Assembly (NCBI RefSeq): GCF_028372415.1 | Contig: NC_092877.1 | Coordinates: forward strand, 211,350,116-211,414,115 | DNA: 64,000 nucleotides | From: Notamacropus eugenii | Taxonomy: Eukaryota; Chordata; Mammalia; Diprotodontia; Macropodidae | Reading direction: 5' to 3' | Shown here: positions 11,567-23,279 of the stretch, in pieces | Layout: each line of letters starts with the position of its first letter | Position numbering within the stretch: the first letter of the stretch is position 1 | Program-made: the position numbers and the translations under genes | The notes under the pieces: model-generated | The model's database searches: none | The model's input: the letters and a program-made list of their open reading frames with translations, nothing else | Told to the model about the DNA's origin: nothing

Positions 11567-11589
11567 TTTTTTTTTTTGATCTGTCTGAA

Positions 11590-11762
11590 ATTTGCAGTGG
11601 AGGGGTACATTTCCCCCCTGCAGCGACCATAGTTAGTCATCCTATATCATCTTTTGCAATGGGCTGCCCTCTCCCAGTATGGCAACAGCCAGGATGGAAA
11701 CGTCTTGCACCATTCAATTGTGCCTACAGCTTGACCTGTGGCCAGCTGAATCTACCCTAGTC
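11590..11762 (+). repeat. Unidentified direct repeat, copy 2
   Basis: Second copy of the 9956-10130 sequence, same orientation, 1.63 kb downstream. A T11-12 run lies just before it (about 11567-11578). If the element is read on the minus strand this would be a poly(A) tail of a retroposed transcript; copy 1 lacks such a run. Confidence 0.85.
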
Positions 11763-11899
11763 TACCCTGCAATTTGTCAATTTTTTTTTTGGTCTGAGTC
11801 TGGTGTTGGGAACTCCTGGTATGGAAATTCTCTCCAGCAATAAAGATTGTCAGCTCAGTTGTAACATAAAACATCAAGAATTTCTTGGGGGGCAGAGAG

Positions 11900-12015
11900 A
11901 CTAATTGACTTATTCATGGTCATACTGCTAGTATATGTCAGAGACAGAACTTGAACCCAGGTCTTTCAGACTCTAAAATTTAATCCCTATTCACTATATC
12001 AAGCTGCTTCTCCAA
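11900..12015 (-). repeat. MIR-like SINE fragment
   Basis: Reversed internal segment: 'gacttattcatggtcatact', 'acttgaacccaggtctttca', ending 'aagctgcttctcc'. Confidence 0.7.
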
Positions 12016-12029
12016 TTAGACAGTTCAGA

Positions 12030-12175
12030 TGTTGTTATCCCTGTTTGACAGATGATGAATTGAAGTTCAGTGAGGCTAAGTGACTTGTCCATGGTTACAC
12101 AGTGAGACTCAGAAGTAGAGTTTGAATCCAGCATTATCTATTTCCAGGTCCAGCATTCTAGCCACCATGCCAAAA
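12030..12175 (-). repeat. MIR-like SINE
   Basis: Reversed order: 'ttatccctgtttgacagatg', 'aagtgacttgtccatggtta', 'tttgaatccagcattatcta' and 'cattctagccaccatgcc'. Directly follows a similar fragment. Confidence 0.8.
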
Positions 12176-12179
12176 TTCC

Positions 12180-13305
12180 TAATTAAACTTGTAGAACTGT
12201 TGAAAATATTTCTTAATAGTATGAAATAGAGGTGTGAGACCAGTAGTGGCCTTTGGAGTACTGGGACTCAGATTAAATAGGTTTAGCATAAGGAAAGGGG
12301 CATGCTTTGGAAAGCATTTTGGTACCGGTGACTTCTGGTGAGTTCTCTATGGCCCTTGAAAACCTGTGGAAGAAGGTATAAATTTGGGTCTAGGTCATAA
12401 CTGAATCCATAGCAGGTCTTATTTTCTTAAAAAATGTTTTTATTGATGTCTTTTTTTTATATTCTCAAAGTTTCCTCCAGCATCCTTCCCTCTTTGCCTT
12501 TTCTCTCTCCCTCCACACAAATGGTATTTTTAAATTAAAAAAAGGAAGAAAAAATCAGTATAATATATCAAAAAAGGCTCAAAATAGGTGCAGTGTTCAA
12601 CACTTATGGACTCCCATTCTGCAAAGGGGTTGGATTAGAGGATCTTCTCAACTTCTTTCTAGCCATGCTTGTTCTTTATAATTTTGCACTATTCTCTTTT
12701 TATGTGTGTTTATGTGGCTATTCTCTCTGTTGACATTGCTACAGTAGCCTTGTATACAATTCTCTGAGCCCACACAGTACATCTTCAGGGTGAAAAGGCT
12801 CTGACGCAGTGGAGAAAATATTCACGAGTAGCTCTTGAGCATGGGACAGATGGGGTGGGTAAACGTTGTTTGGGATAGATAGGTGATGGACTTCGATTGA
12901 CCAAAAGAGAGTCAAGTTCAGATCCTTAAATCTACAGAGGTAGAGATGAGTACTGTGATCCTGGAGACCCAAAAAAAAATCTCAAGGGAAATTTCTCTTT
13001 TCTTTATAAAGGGAGGAGCTGTCATATAATAGGGGTTCATTCATAGAGAGAGGTACCACAGGCTAATAGAATAGGAAGTTCTTCTGTTTACATCCAGCGC
13101 AGTACCATTATTTGTTATTCAGAGATTTAAATTTCATAAACAGATCCAACAGCCTGGTGAGACTGTTGTTTTGTTGTAGAATTTTGTTAGTTGCCTTAAT
13201 ACTACAAATTAGGGGTTTTCTTGGATGACATTATATGAGATTGCATGTGTAATTCTCAATAAGTTCTATTTTTTTTTTTTTACAAAAACGTAGAAGCAAA
13301 GGTAG
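12180..13305. other. Mostly unassigned; T-rich patch may be an old L1 end
   Basis: At 12425-12560 a T-rich stretch (tgtttttattgatgtctttt) followed by pyrimidine-rich sequence could be the reversed 3' end of an old LINE. The remainder shows nothing I recognise. Confidence 0.4.
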
Positions 13306-13308
13306 GTA

Positions 13309-13372
13309 ATATATATGTGTGTGTGTGTGTATAAATACATATAGATGTGTGCATGTGTGTGTATAAAAAGAA
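13309..13372 (+). repeat. TG microsatellite
   Basis: Interrupted (TG)n with ATA and ATG interruptions. Confidence 0.9.
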
Positions 13373-13614
13373 TAGTCCTCTGACAATAAGGAATGATGGG
13401 AAAACTTGTATGATCTGGGGTTTGAGACAAATGCTATTACTAATAATAACTCTTTGAGAAGACTAGACTAGAATAAAGTAAGATTATTAACCCCTCCAAA
13501 GCTGTCTTCTTTCCTGTCTGACCAGATCAAGAGTGAGCCTGTTAGAGGCTGGAGTTCCCAAATTCCAGTGCCTCCTGCGTGTTATCTTGAAACATGGTAC
13601 TTAAAGGAAGCCAG

Positions 13615-14225
13615 GGAAGTCATTAGGTAGAGAGACAAAAGAGAACATTCCAGGCAAGGAAGACAGTCAGAGAAAATGCCCAGAGACAGAGTGTCTTGTT
13701 TGCGGATCCACAAAGAAGCCAGTGTCATTGGGTAGAAGAATATATTTTGGGGAAACGTAGGAGGGGGCTAGGGTATGAAGGACTTTGAATGCCAAATAGG
13801 ATTTTTGTATTTGATCTGGAGGTAAAGAAAACCACTGGAGTTTATTGAGTAGAGGGTGATATGGTCAGACCTGCACTTTGGGAAAAATCACTTTAGTGGC
13901 TGAACAGAAGGTAAATTGGAACAGAGAGAGACTTGAGGCAGACAGATCTACCAGCAGGCTATTGCAATAGTCCAGATGTGAAGTAATAAGGGCCTGCACC
14001 AGAATGATGGCTGAGAAGAGAAAAGTGGAATATTGGAGGGATGGATGTTGCAAAGTTGAAATGGACGGACTTCGGCAATGGTTTGGATATAGGGGATAAG
14101 AGGAGAAGTTGAGGATGATTCCTATGTTTAGAGCTAGAAGGACTGGAAAAATGGCGATGCCTTTGACAATAATGGGGAAGGTAAGAGAGAGGAAGGGTAT
14201 AGGGGGAAAGATGAGTTCTTTTTAG
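13615..14225 (-). repeat. L2 LINE remnant, reverse-transcriptase C-terminal part
   Basis: Read on the minus strand this is the body of L2 upstream of its 3' end. A 62-codon open stretch at 13865-14053 contains SHLDYCNSLLVDLSASSL, the well-known conserved block of CR1/L2 reverse transcriptases, followed by the usual FCSATKVIF. The frame is otherwise broken, so this is a fossil and not a gene. Confidence 0.92.
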
Positions 14226-15489
14226 ATATCCCGAATGTTTAAATGAAGCTTACTGTGAGTATAAGGCCTTTATTACCATTGATGCTTTACCTTATTATGT
14301 TAGAGCTATCTTACCCATAAAATAATGGATGGCACTGAGCAAAGAACTTATTTCTTCAAAAGTGAGTGCATCTGTGATTTTACTGAGGTGGTTGCTATCT
14401 TCAGTGGTATAGTCTTTCTATGCCTCACCCTGCCTGCTTCTTTTCTTTGTTCTCCTATAAATTACCTCCTGGAGGGCTTCCTCTAAACCCCTTAAAAATT
14501 CCATGGATATTTGTGCATCATTCAGACTGCCCACTTTTATGTTACTACAATACCAGGCCACTGCCTTTTCCAGTCAAACACTTACTGGATAATATCTTTT
14601 AAATCCTTTCCTTTGCACAGAAGTCATCATTGATGATAAGCTCCAGTCTACTTATGCCTACCATATTTACAGCCAGTATAATCACCAGGAGAATTTAACT
14701 GTTAAAAAAATAAGGATGAGTTTTGAAGGCAGAGATCAGTGTGAAACTGTTGAAAGCTGTTTTTTAAGAATTCAGTCAAACCCACGACTTTCCTTGAATT
14801 AAATTCTGGACGTAACACACTGTCCATAGTCAGTGATTGTTCAAGAAATATATACTAATGGGCCAAATGAAAGGACTGCCAGCCAACTATATGTCATAGT
14901 CTGGACAATTTGTGTTCTTCAACCATCTGGTTTTTCCTGTGTGGATTGTTAGAGCAATTTCTTTTGAGTATTGTGGATCTAACTGAGAAGGCTTGATAAT
15001 ATTCTGGGGTTAGACTTCTCCAAATGATAGTATCTAGAGGACCCCATCATTAATAGGGAACCAACTAAATAAAATGTTTTACTTACAAAATTGATAAAGA
15101 CAGAGAGATCTTGAATTCTTAATACTTAGTTTCCAACCAATGGGCCAAGGTAGACAGAAGAGATATTACAAAGGATGCACAGACCCATAAACACACCCAA
15201 AATTATCATTTTGATCTTTACTTAGCTTCATACATATGCAGCATGATTAGCATAATCAATTAATAAATATAACTTCTGTAAAATGAATAAATAATTTTTC
15301 TTATATTTGTATTTCTGGATGCTTTTACAAAGTGTGTAGATTCTATTGTGAATCATGAGATATAAATGAATACTACTGAATTCATAGTTCTTTTTTCATT
15401 TTCTATTTTTTCAATTAATAGATACTAATAGTACAACCACTATGTGTGGGGGGAAGGCATGAATTTTAATTTTAAAAATGAGTTTTTGT
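14226..15489. other. No recognisable feature
   Basis: Unassigned AT-rich DNA. The 60-codon frame at 14420-14602 has no recognisable domain. Confidence 0.5.
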
Positions 15490-15735
15490 ACTAGAATCAG
15501 CTAGGAAGACCTGAGTTCAAATCTTGAAGAGTAGATACTTCCTAGGTATGTGACCATGGACAAATCTTTGGTTTCTGATTCAGATTTCTCATTTGCAAAG
15601 TAGGGGAAATAGTAGCACCTACTTTCCAGAGCTGTTCTGAGGGAAAAAAATGACATAAAATTTTAAAGTACTTTGCAAACCATAAAGCACGATATCAATG
15701 ATATAATAAATATAAATAAATAAGTTATCATCATC
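15490..15735 (+). repeat. Marsupial MIR/MAR-like SINE
   Basis: Order visible: 'gaagacctgagttcaaatct', 'gtgaccatggacaaatcttt', 'gcacctactttccagagct', 'aagtactttgcaaaccataa', ending in a TATAAATA-rich and ATC-rich tail. Confidence 0.85.
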
Positions 15736-15954
15736 ATCACTCACAACGGATATTGATATTGCACAATTTTACTGTAAAGGTAAGACCTTCTATAAAAGTT
15801 TTTTTTTTACCAAAAGTCTGAGTTTTTTTCTTCTAGCTTTTCATCAAAAGTATACTTTAAGCAAGTAGGTAATTTTCATAAAATTTTAAATACATGAGAA
15901 AGCAGGCATATGCATTATATTCAACAAATATTTCTTCTCTAGCTCATATAGATT

Positions 15955-16090
15955 ATGATATATTTATTATAGTATTACATTTTATAATTATTATATGATA
16001 ATTATATATTAATAATATATTGTTATATATTATAATTATATATACTTATATGTATTATAATTATATATTATTATAATAATTATATAATTT
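15955..16090. repeat. AT-rich low-complexity tract
   Basis: Almost pure A/T with TATAATTATATA-like units, self-complementary in many places. Confidence 0.85.
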
Positions 16091-18031
16091 TTTCCTTTCA
16101 CCCTTTTTGGTAGGTGGAGGACAATAATACTGTCCCTAGTTTTTCTAAGTATTGTACGTCTTTCCTTTTTTCTGGTATCTTGAACATCAGTTTTTCAACA
16201 CTTCAAAACTGTGCTACCTACAGTACAAATTTCACATCTGTGCTCTCGGTCTGGTTCAGTATTCCTTCCTGGCGTCCTCTTAAATGACATTTCCACTTTC
16301 TGAGAAAGCACGTCCTGTACTGAGATTATCAAATGTGATAGTTCCAATGGCATCAAAGCTGAAAGCATATTATTAAAGAAATGCTGAGAAATTGGTTTTA
16401 TTTATGTCTATTTGTTATTTTGCTAGTTTACCTGCAAATACTCTTAGGATGATCAGGTTTAGCTGGGTCTCACACCGAACTTTCTGCAGACTTGCTTTTC
16501 TCCTCTATTATCCATTGATGTTTTTGAGCTGATTTTGCTCATAATATTCTACCATCTTCTACCATGGAACACCTTGAAAATGAGTTTGCTCTATATTAGT
16601 ACTGCCCTTGGCTGCCCTCTCTCTATATATGACTGAAGAATCAAGTATTTGCTGGTGCAGTGGTATCTGAACTCTTTAGGCCTCCTTATTCTGACAATTA
16701 CTTTACATTAGGAAAATTTCTGGAGTAAATAGTGATGAATAATCAATGTCTTTTCCTTTATCTATTTAAAAATCAATCACTTGTTTGAATAAATTAGTTT
16801 GGAGTTATCATAACTGAACTTAATACCTTAATTTTATCTTATACTTTTCCTTAGTTTGGAATTGATTTTGACCTTTGCTTTAACTAGTCAATTGTTTGGA
16901 TTACACAAAAATGACTGATTTAGAAATGAATCTTATGACAGTAACTGGTCATCATCTATATTTGATAGAATAAATTTCCTTTTATTTGATCACATTTTAG
17001 TGTCTATCATTTCTACTGCCTCCTGAATCTCTTTTTGAAGAAGTTATTTCTTATATATAAATGTGAATCTACAAGTCTTTGATCTCTGACATTTATTTGT
17101 TGTGAACCGTATTTTATATATTTCACCGGGCTTACTTATCCTTATCTTTGCACCAAAACAACCAAATATTGATATATATGTTAACTTGGTTTGGGGGAGG
17201 ATAATGGCGAGTCATAGAATTTCTATGTATTTTCATCTTCTGCAACAGATTTTGGTAAATGTGCTGCAATTGTTGTCATGAGGTTCTTTTTGCTTATGTT
17301 CATGAGTGGACATGACCAAGGATTCCATAAAACTAGATTTCTTTTACTTTTAAATTTGCAAGCTAGATCCCAATTAGTTTGAATAATGAATCCCTTGAAG
17401 TGGTCACATATGTTTAAATTTACAGTATTCAAAGTTTAAATTATGTAAAATATGGTAATTGGTTCCAACCCAATGGAAATATGCAGTGATGTGAACACTT
17501 CAAGAGATTCTTTTTTTTTTTGCAATAATCAGTACCTCTCTGCGTTGTGAAATCCAGTCTTCCAACTCCTTTACTTTTCTCTCCAAGGAGAACTTATGAC
17601 CCATATTTCCATTTATCTGCAATTTCTTTATATCTTGCAATTTTGTTTCTAGAAAGAATATAAATATTTACATGGTTCAGTTCCTTTGGTTGTATATAAA
17701 ATCATTAGCTAGTCATTGGAAAAGAATCTAGAGTGCCAAAAGTTAAATTAATATTTATAAATAGTTTGACACCTGTGTCATTCTCAGTACGCTCTAAGTG
17801 CTTTCTGCTAATCTACAGCTGCCACTGCAGAAAAGGAAGGGTTTGCAGAGCACCGAGGGCCATTTGGTATTTTGTTTGGATTCATAGGCTGCCATTAACC
17901 AACAAGTCATTACCTAATGTCTAAACAATGGTGAGACTCTCCACCCTTAGCTATTTTTGGTCCTTGGACAGCAGATAAAACTCTCTTACGAGAACCAGAC
18001 TGAAAACCTTCCCAGCATAGTAGAATCTACT
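16091..18031. other. No recognisable feature
   Basis: Almost 2 kb without a family I recognise. Frames at 17223-17432 (minus) and 17733-17924 (plus) are short and show no domain. T10 run at about 17511-17520. Confidence 0.5.
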
Positions 18032-18045
18032 AGAACTTACAATTT
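18032..18045. repeat. Target-site duplication of the 7SL copy, left
   Basis: agaacttacaattt here pairs with agaacctataattt at 18421-18434, 12 of 14 positions alike. The two mismatches are transitions. Confidence 0.75.
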
Positions 18046-18420
18046 GTTAATTTATTGATTTGTTAGTTTATTTGTTCATTTACCTATCCATCCACCTAGT
18101 CATTCACTTACATAGTTGTTTGTTTATTGGGGCTGGTTCTCCCTGTCTCACTCTAGAAGTTCCTCACCTGTTCCCAGTACTGACTGCATGGGTGTTTTGA
18201 CCTGTTGCACTTCCAAACTGGTCTGATTCACCACTCCTTACACAGTCTGGTCTACCTCCCTGATTCCTATTCCTAAGAGTTCACTATATTCATACCAGAC
18301 TTAGTGCAGACCACTTATGAGTTTAACCTACTGCAACACAGAACTCTTAAACTTAAGCAATCTGTCAACTTCAGCCTCCCCAGTAGCAGGGACTACAGGC
18401 ATGTACCACCACACCCAGCC
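18046..18420 (-). pseudogene. RN7SL-like pseudogene: 7SL (SRP) RNA retropseudogene
   Basis: Read on the minus strand from 18419 this follows 7SL RNA along its full length of about 290 bases. Its 5' domain shows as plus-strand 'cagcctccccagtagcaggg' and 'actacaggcatgtaccacca'. The S domain and 3' domain follow in the right order: 'cagacttagtgcagacca', 'gtgttttgacctgttgc', 'cccagtactgactgcatggg'. The 3' end runs into an A-rich tail (plus strand T-rich, about 18046-18125) and a 14 bp imperfect target-site duplication flanks the whole. Many CpG sites are lost, so it is an old, non-functional retrocopy. It contains the 7SL S domain, so it is not an Alu or B1 element, which would lack it. Confidence 0.93.
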
Positions 18421-18434
18421 AGAACCTATAATTT

Positions 18435-20049
18435 AATAGAAATCTTGAGAACCAAGCATTACCTCCATGCCACACTGAGATAATTGTTTACTACTCAAGA
18501 ATCATATCATGTACAAAAGAAAAACTATGTGAAGCCTGACAAAGAATCTCTTGGAATTATTATGGGAGCAAAGAAGTTCCCATTACATTTCATTCTGATC
18601 ACGTCTTTCTTTTCTCAAAGGACACGAAATGACATCAGCATATATTGCATAATTCACATCTATTGTTCATTGTGTAAAATCATACACTAGTTGTCAAATC
18701 TGAAAGAAATGCAACTTCCCTGAATCATGGATTCCAAATTATTTTATATCACCTATACTGGAAGTTTCAGTGGAGGAAGCTTTTCCTGCACATCTACTGA
18801 ATAACAAACATGTATAGTTCTTGGCAAAGAACATCAAATTGCTTTGCATTTTGAGCCGATAGGGAAATTATCTAAGAAGTTCAAGCCATTTATAACCAGC
18901 AGCAGGAGTTTTATCCATCACAGAAATCTTTACAAGGGACATCATTTTGTTACTGCAAAAGAAGGTGTCCAGTATCTTGATGACATCAAACAGCTCATCT
19001 AGAAACTGTTCACATGAAAACATAGGCTAGAAGCTATTTTTGGTGACCTGTAATTGATGCTGATATTAAAAAAAATTAAGGAATCCAGTACAGGCTAAAT
19101 TAGTTGGTATAACCTGCCAAAAGTATTTTTCTATCAAGATTTTTTTTGGGTTACTGTCATCCATCCACTGTGTGAGCTATCCCTCTTAACCTTGTATCAT
19201 CCGAAACCTTATAAACATGCTCCTTATACCTTTGATAGTATTCTAGTTTTCATCCTCTATCACCTTCCTTTTCTTCCATTCTCTGTTCATAAATTTTAAA
19301 AATCAAAGTTGGCCATTTGTTTTCTCTTCATTTTTTACTCTTTGCCATAAGAGATGCCATAAGAGACAGGAGAGGGATACATCAGGACTGGAAAGATAAC
19401 ATAAACTTAAAATTTCTTACAATATCTAGATGAATGAGTTCTCTATGAATCAGCATTGACTTTTTCAAATTACAAATTCATATCTAAGAGAAAAAAAAAC
19501 GGCAGGATGACTCTAAAGGACAATCTTCTGATTACTAACCATTGTTGAATCATATGAGAACGAACAACAGAAAAAGGGGACAAAATCTGCAAGACAATAA
19601 GATAGACACCATTGAGGAAAGGAAACTCAAAAGCTTTAATTCCATGATACATAGATGAAAGAAGAGCTAGTTGAATATAAGGGACATGATTCAAGGAATA
19701 AAAATCTAGAACAGAGAGAAAGGGGGAAAGTAAAGAAGACAATAACAAAAAATGCTTTTTAGGAAAAGGTGCAAAGACAACATTTTTAAAATGTTGAAGA
19801 GGAGGAAAAAAGGCAGATTCTACTTGATTATTTAACTGAGAGAAAAAAGAGCGGAAGACTTAGAAAAAATAAACCAAAAGGAGAAAAGGAAAATTAATTA
19901 ATTAGTAAAGTTACACTCCAAAAGTAGAGAAAAGGGGGAACAAATAGCAGTGGGTTGGGGGAAGCATGAGGGTGAGAAGAGAATTAGAGGAAATAAAGTT
20001 GTTTATTGCAATAATCTAATTATTGTGGGTTTTTTTTTGTCTCAGAATC
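18435..20049. other. No recognisable feature; two coding-like stretches too weak to call
   Basis: The plus strand has a 68-codon frame at 18484-18690. A broken stretch near 18900-19000 reads KGHHFVTAKEGVQYLDDIK in one frame. They might belong to an eroded processed pseudogene, but I cannot name a parent. 19440-20010 is A/G-rich on the plus strand, and its minus-strand 92-codon frame is not convincing. Confidence 0.35.
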
Positions 20050-20395
20050 TCAAAGTTACAAGGGGCTATCCAATCCAACTCGTAACTGAAAAAAGAATAC
20101 TCTACAAAACATAACTTATAAATAGACATGCTTTTTCTTAAAAACCTCTAGTGAGAGACCCTCCTACCTCCTGAGGCACCTTATTCCACTTTTGGAAAGT
20201 TCTGATTAGCCAGATATTCTTTCCTTATATCAAAACTAAACTCTCCTGTTTTCTACTTTCACCCACTGTTAATTCTTCTGTCCTCTGAGGTGAAGCAGAA
20301 GAAGTTTATTGCCTCTTGAGTGTGATGGATTTCAAATACTTGAAGACAGCTCTTCTACACCTACCCCCATCTTGTAAGTATTTTTATACAGGGAT
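20050..20395 (-). repeat. CR1/L3 LINE 3' end
   Basis: Reversed CR1/L3 end. The plus strand shows 'cctcctgaggcaccttattc', 'cacttttggaaagttctgat', 'gtcctctgaggtgaagcaga' and 'tcaaatacttgaagacagct', in the order of the family's last 400 bases. Confidence 0.88.
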
Positions 20396-21189
20396 GTCTC
20401 ACAAAAGAAAAATCAGTGGCAGAGTAGATTTCAAGTCCCTCTTCTCTCCCAGTTCTGTTACTAACTCTCTGGACTTTTCCACCTCTATCTCAACTCCCTT
20501 CTGTGGGGTTAATTGAATATAAAATCTTCCCTGTCCATTAATAAGCCTATGTGGCCACACGTGTTCCTTTTCTCCCTTGGAACATGGGCCATGTTCCCAG
20601 GTCTAAAGGTATACAGGTACTTCAATCAAGGATATCTTCCTGCTTTGAACTTTGGCCCAGTTCACAGTTGTAACACATCTCAAGTCACATAGAGCCCTGA
20701 CAGGCCACAGAGATTTCCACACTTTTCCAATTAAGTGCTGAAGCATTAGATTTTCAAGCTTCTCGGTGCTAAACAAATCAGGTACCTAGACTTGGTTTGA
20801 AAATCACATGTATTATGTTGCTTGGAGGGAGAGGATCTCATTTAGGGGGTTTGCTTGTGAGGAAGCTTGTTTGCAGTGAGGCTAGATAGAAAGAAACCTT
20901 AAGATGTCAGTGCTCCCTGGATTGGTGATGTGTACAAATATTTTTGTGACTTTATTAAGTTTTGCCTTCTGGTATCACAATAGTGATGTTCTGAATAAAT
21001 GCTTTGATTTACACCTTGTACCCTGAAGAACCTTCCTCTGAGTGGTGAATTACTTCCCAGAACCCCCATGAGAGAAACTACCCAGATCAACCATATCACT
21101 TTTTCTCCCACTTACACTCCTGACTCATTAGACTTTTTTACCTTGCCATAGTGTGAGTACCTAGTCACACCTCCCCTCACCTCAGTTTT
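20396..21189. other. No recognisable feature
   Basis: Unassigned. The 70-codon minus-strand frame at 20899-21111 has no domain. Confidence 0.5.
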
Positions 21190-21388
21190 CAGCTCCTTCT
21201 TATGTTTTGTCTTCCCCTATTATAAAGTAAGCTCCTTGGGGGTGGAAATCATCTTTTTTTTTTAATTTGCATTTATAGTACTTATCCCATGCTAGGTTTT
21301 TAGTAAATGCTTTATCTATCTGTCTGTCTATCTAGAACTTAGCACAGTGCCTGGCATAGAGCAGGTATTTTAAAAATACTTGCTGACC
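21190..21388 (+). repeat. L2 LINE 3' end
   Basis: 'aaagtaagctccttgggggt', 'tagcacagtgcctggcatag', ending near 'aatacttgctgacc'. A TCTATCTGTCTG microsatellite patch is embedded at about 21311-21333. Confidence 0.8.
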
Positions 21389-21589
21389 TGGTAACTATCT
21401 ATCCATGGTTTATCCTTTGTATATTAAGGACTGCTGGCCTTTCCATCTGACTTGTAGCTGAAACTTTCTACATGTGTTGTTTATATCCATTAGAATATAA
21501 TCTCCTTCCCATGAAGAAAAATGTTATCTGCCTCCTGAGAGGGGACTGATGAATTCCAAATGTAGATCATAGATCAAAAGCATATTTTT

Positions 21590-21833
21590 TAAAAAAAACC
21601 TTTATTTTTGTTATTTTATTTTGTTTGTGTTTTCTTTTGCAACATAGCTAATATGGAAATATGTTTTGCATGACTTTATATCTATAATCAATATCAAATT
21701 GCTTGCCTTCTCAAGGAGGAGGAAAGAACATGAGGGAGGGAGGGAATCTGGAACTCAAATTTTGAAAAATAGTTGTTAATTTTTTTTGTATGTAACTGGA
21801 CAATACTTAATGAAATAAAAATAATTTTAAAAG
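21590..21833 (+). mobile_element. L1 3' UTR fragment with A-rich tail
   Basis: Short 5'-truncated L1 end: 'caatatcaaattgcttgcct', a purine-rich run ('gaggagg...gagggaggga'), 'gaatctggaactcaaatttt' and an A-rich 3' tail (atgaaataaaaataatttt). It separates L2-like sequence at 21430-21560 from 21836-21945. Confidence 0.8.
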
Positions 21834-21835
21834 AA

Positions 21836-21945
21836 TATGAGCTCCTCGAGAGCAAGTTCTACCTTGCTTTCCTATTTGTGCCTCCAGCACTCAGCATAGT
21901 GCCTTGCACATAATAAACAGTGAATAAATGTTCGTTCGTTCATTT
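21836..21945 (+). repeat. L2 LINE 3' end
   Basis: 'gagctcctcgagagcaagtt', 'cagcatagtgccttgcacat', 'ataaatgttcgttcgttc'. Confidence 0.8.
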
Positions 21946-22239
21946 ACTCATTTTGAGACAAAAACTATTTTCACACCAACTCTCCTGACTTCCTTTTCTG
22001 TTTAGCTCAGCTATTTCCTGAGAGCTGGTTAGAGTAAGGAAGAGAGGCAGGCAGAGGTCAGACTATATTTGACCAGTCTTGACTTTCTATAAGATGGGCA
22101 ACAAAGATGTACTTGCCACAATTAACTTAGGAGGTACAGACAGATTTCCAAATATCTTCCAAATATCTTATTGATTTTTTTTACATCAATGTCACTTCTC
22201 ACTGACCACCCAAAAGAATAAGCCTAAAGAATCCATTTG

Positions 22240-22411
22240 ACATGACTAATGTGAAAATGTGTTTAATAAGAAAGTATGTATAGAATCCGTATAAGATTGC
22301 ATGCTGTCTTGTGGAGAGAGGAAGGGGGGAGAGGGAGAAAAATTTAAAACTTATGGAAGTGATTGTTAAAAACTGAAAACATATAAATTAATTAAATTTT
22401 AAAAAACAAAA
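22240..22411 (+). mobile_element. 5'-truncated L1 (172 bp) with target-site duplication
   Basis: Closely similar to the 3' UTR end of the L1 at 50290-50500 ('aagtatgtatagaatccgta', 'gattgcatgctgtcttgtgg', purine run, A-rich tail). Flanked by aaagaatccatttg (22226-22239) and aaagaatccacttg (22412-22425), a 14 bp duplication with one mismatch. Confidence 0.9.
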
Positions 22412-22425
22412 AAAGAATCCACTTG

Positions 22426-22532
22426 GAGAGCACATTGATGGCAAAGACTGTTTTTGTCTTTCTTTGTACATCTAGTGTTTAGTGAAGTACCCAAATATGG
22501 TAAGCATTTAATAAATTTTTATTGACTTAATT
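22426..22532 (+). repeat. L2 LINE 3' end
   Basis: 'tggcaaagactgtttttgtc' and 'taagcatttaataaattttt' followed by 'attgactta'. The truncated L1 upstream inserted at its edge. Confidence 0.75.
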
Positions 22533-23130
22533 GCTTGTTGACCAACTCCAAACCCCACAAAATCATTCCTGGTTAAAAAAAAAAATAAATCCAATTAAGC
22601 AAAAGAAACCACCACATTGATCAAGTCCTTTACCACTACCTATGTTCCCAGAGGAATCACATGAGCCCTCAGATGAAAGAAGCAATTCTTCTCAGTTCAT
22701 TGCTAAAGTGGCATCCTTGGTGTTTCCCCACCTATGAATATAACAAAGAACCAGTCTTCCAAAAGGGCCTGCCCTTACATCACTTTAGTCAAGTCAGTAA
22801 GGGCTTCATGCTACTTATCAGCATGTGAGTGCCATGGGAGCAGCATTAGAGTTTTTATTCCATTAAGAGATCCTCCTGTTTATCTAACTCCCCTACTATT
22901 CCTCCTGATGATTTGAGGGTAAGGTTTACCCAGAGCAGTTTTAGAGCAATAAAGCACAGATATGTTGCAGGACTGCTCTGTCTTTGCCTGTTTCTAATCA
23001 TCAGCACAACATTGACCAGCCTCTTTCCCAGACAAGAACCAAGCAACCTCTTTAAGCTCTCAGCCTAAAGCTGTTGGGTCTAAAGTATGTGGAACAGAGG
23101 GAGAGTTCAAGATGAAGAGAAGGTAGAAAA
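22533..23130. other. No recognisable feature
   Basis: No family recognised. Short frames at 22734-22916 and 22855-23046 lack domains. Confidence 0.5.
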
Positions 23131-23134
23131 TGAA

Positions 23135-23242
23135 TAGGTAAAGAGGGGGAGGGAGAGAGAGAAAAAAAAGAGAGAGAGAGACAGAGACAGAGAGAGAAAC
23201 AGAGAGACACAGAGACAGAGACAGAGAGACAGAGAGAGAAAG
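23135..23242 (+). repeat. GA/CAGA microsatellite
   Basis: Interrupted GA and ACAGAG units on the plus strand. Minus-strand Ser/Leu-rich frames over it are artefacts. Confidence 0.92.
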
Positions 23243-23279
23243 GGAAATCAAGGCCACCAGCAGTTGTTTTGGTTTTCAC

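Noticed and set aside
18360..18420. Looks like an antisense Alu (grouped 'cagcctcccc', 'actacaggcatg')
   Set aside because: The homology continues through the 7SL S domain down to about 18130, and no other Alu-like sequence occurs. It is a 7SL retrocopy.
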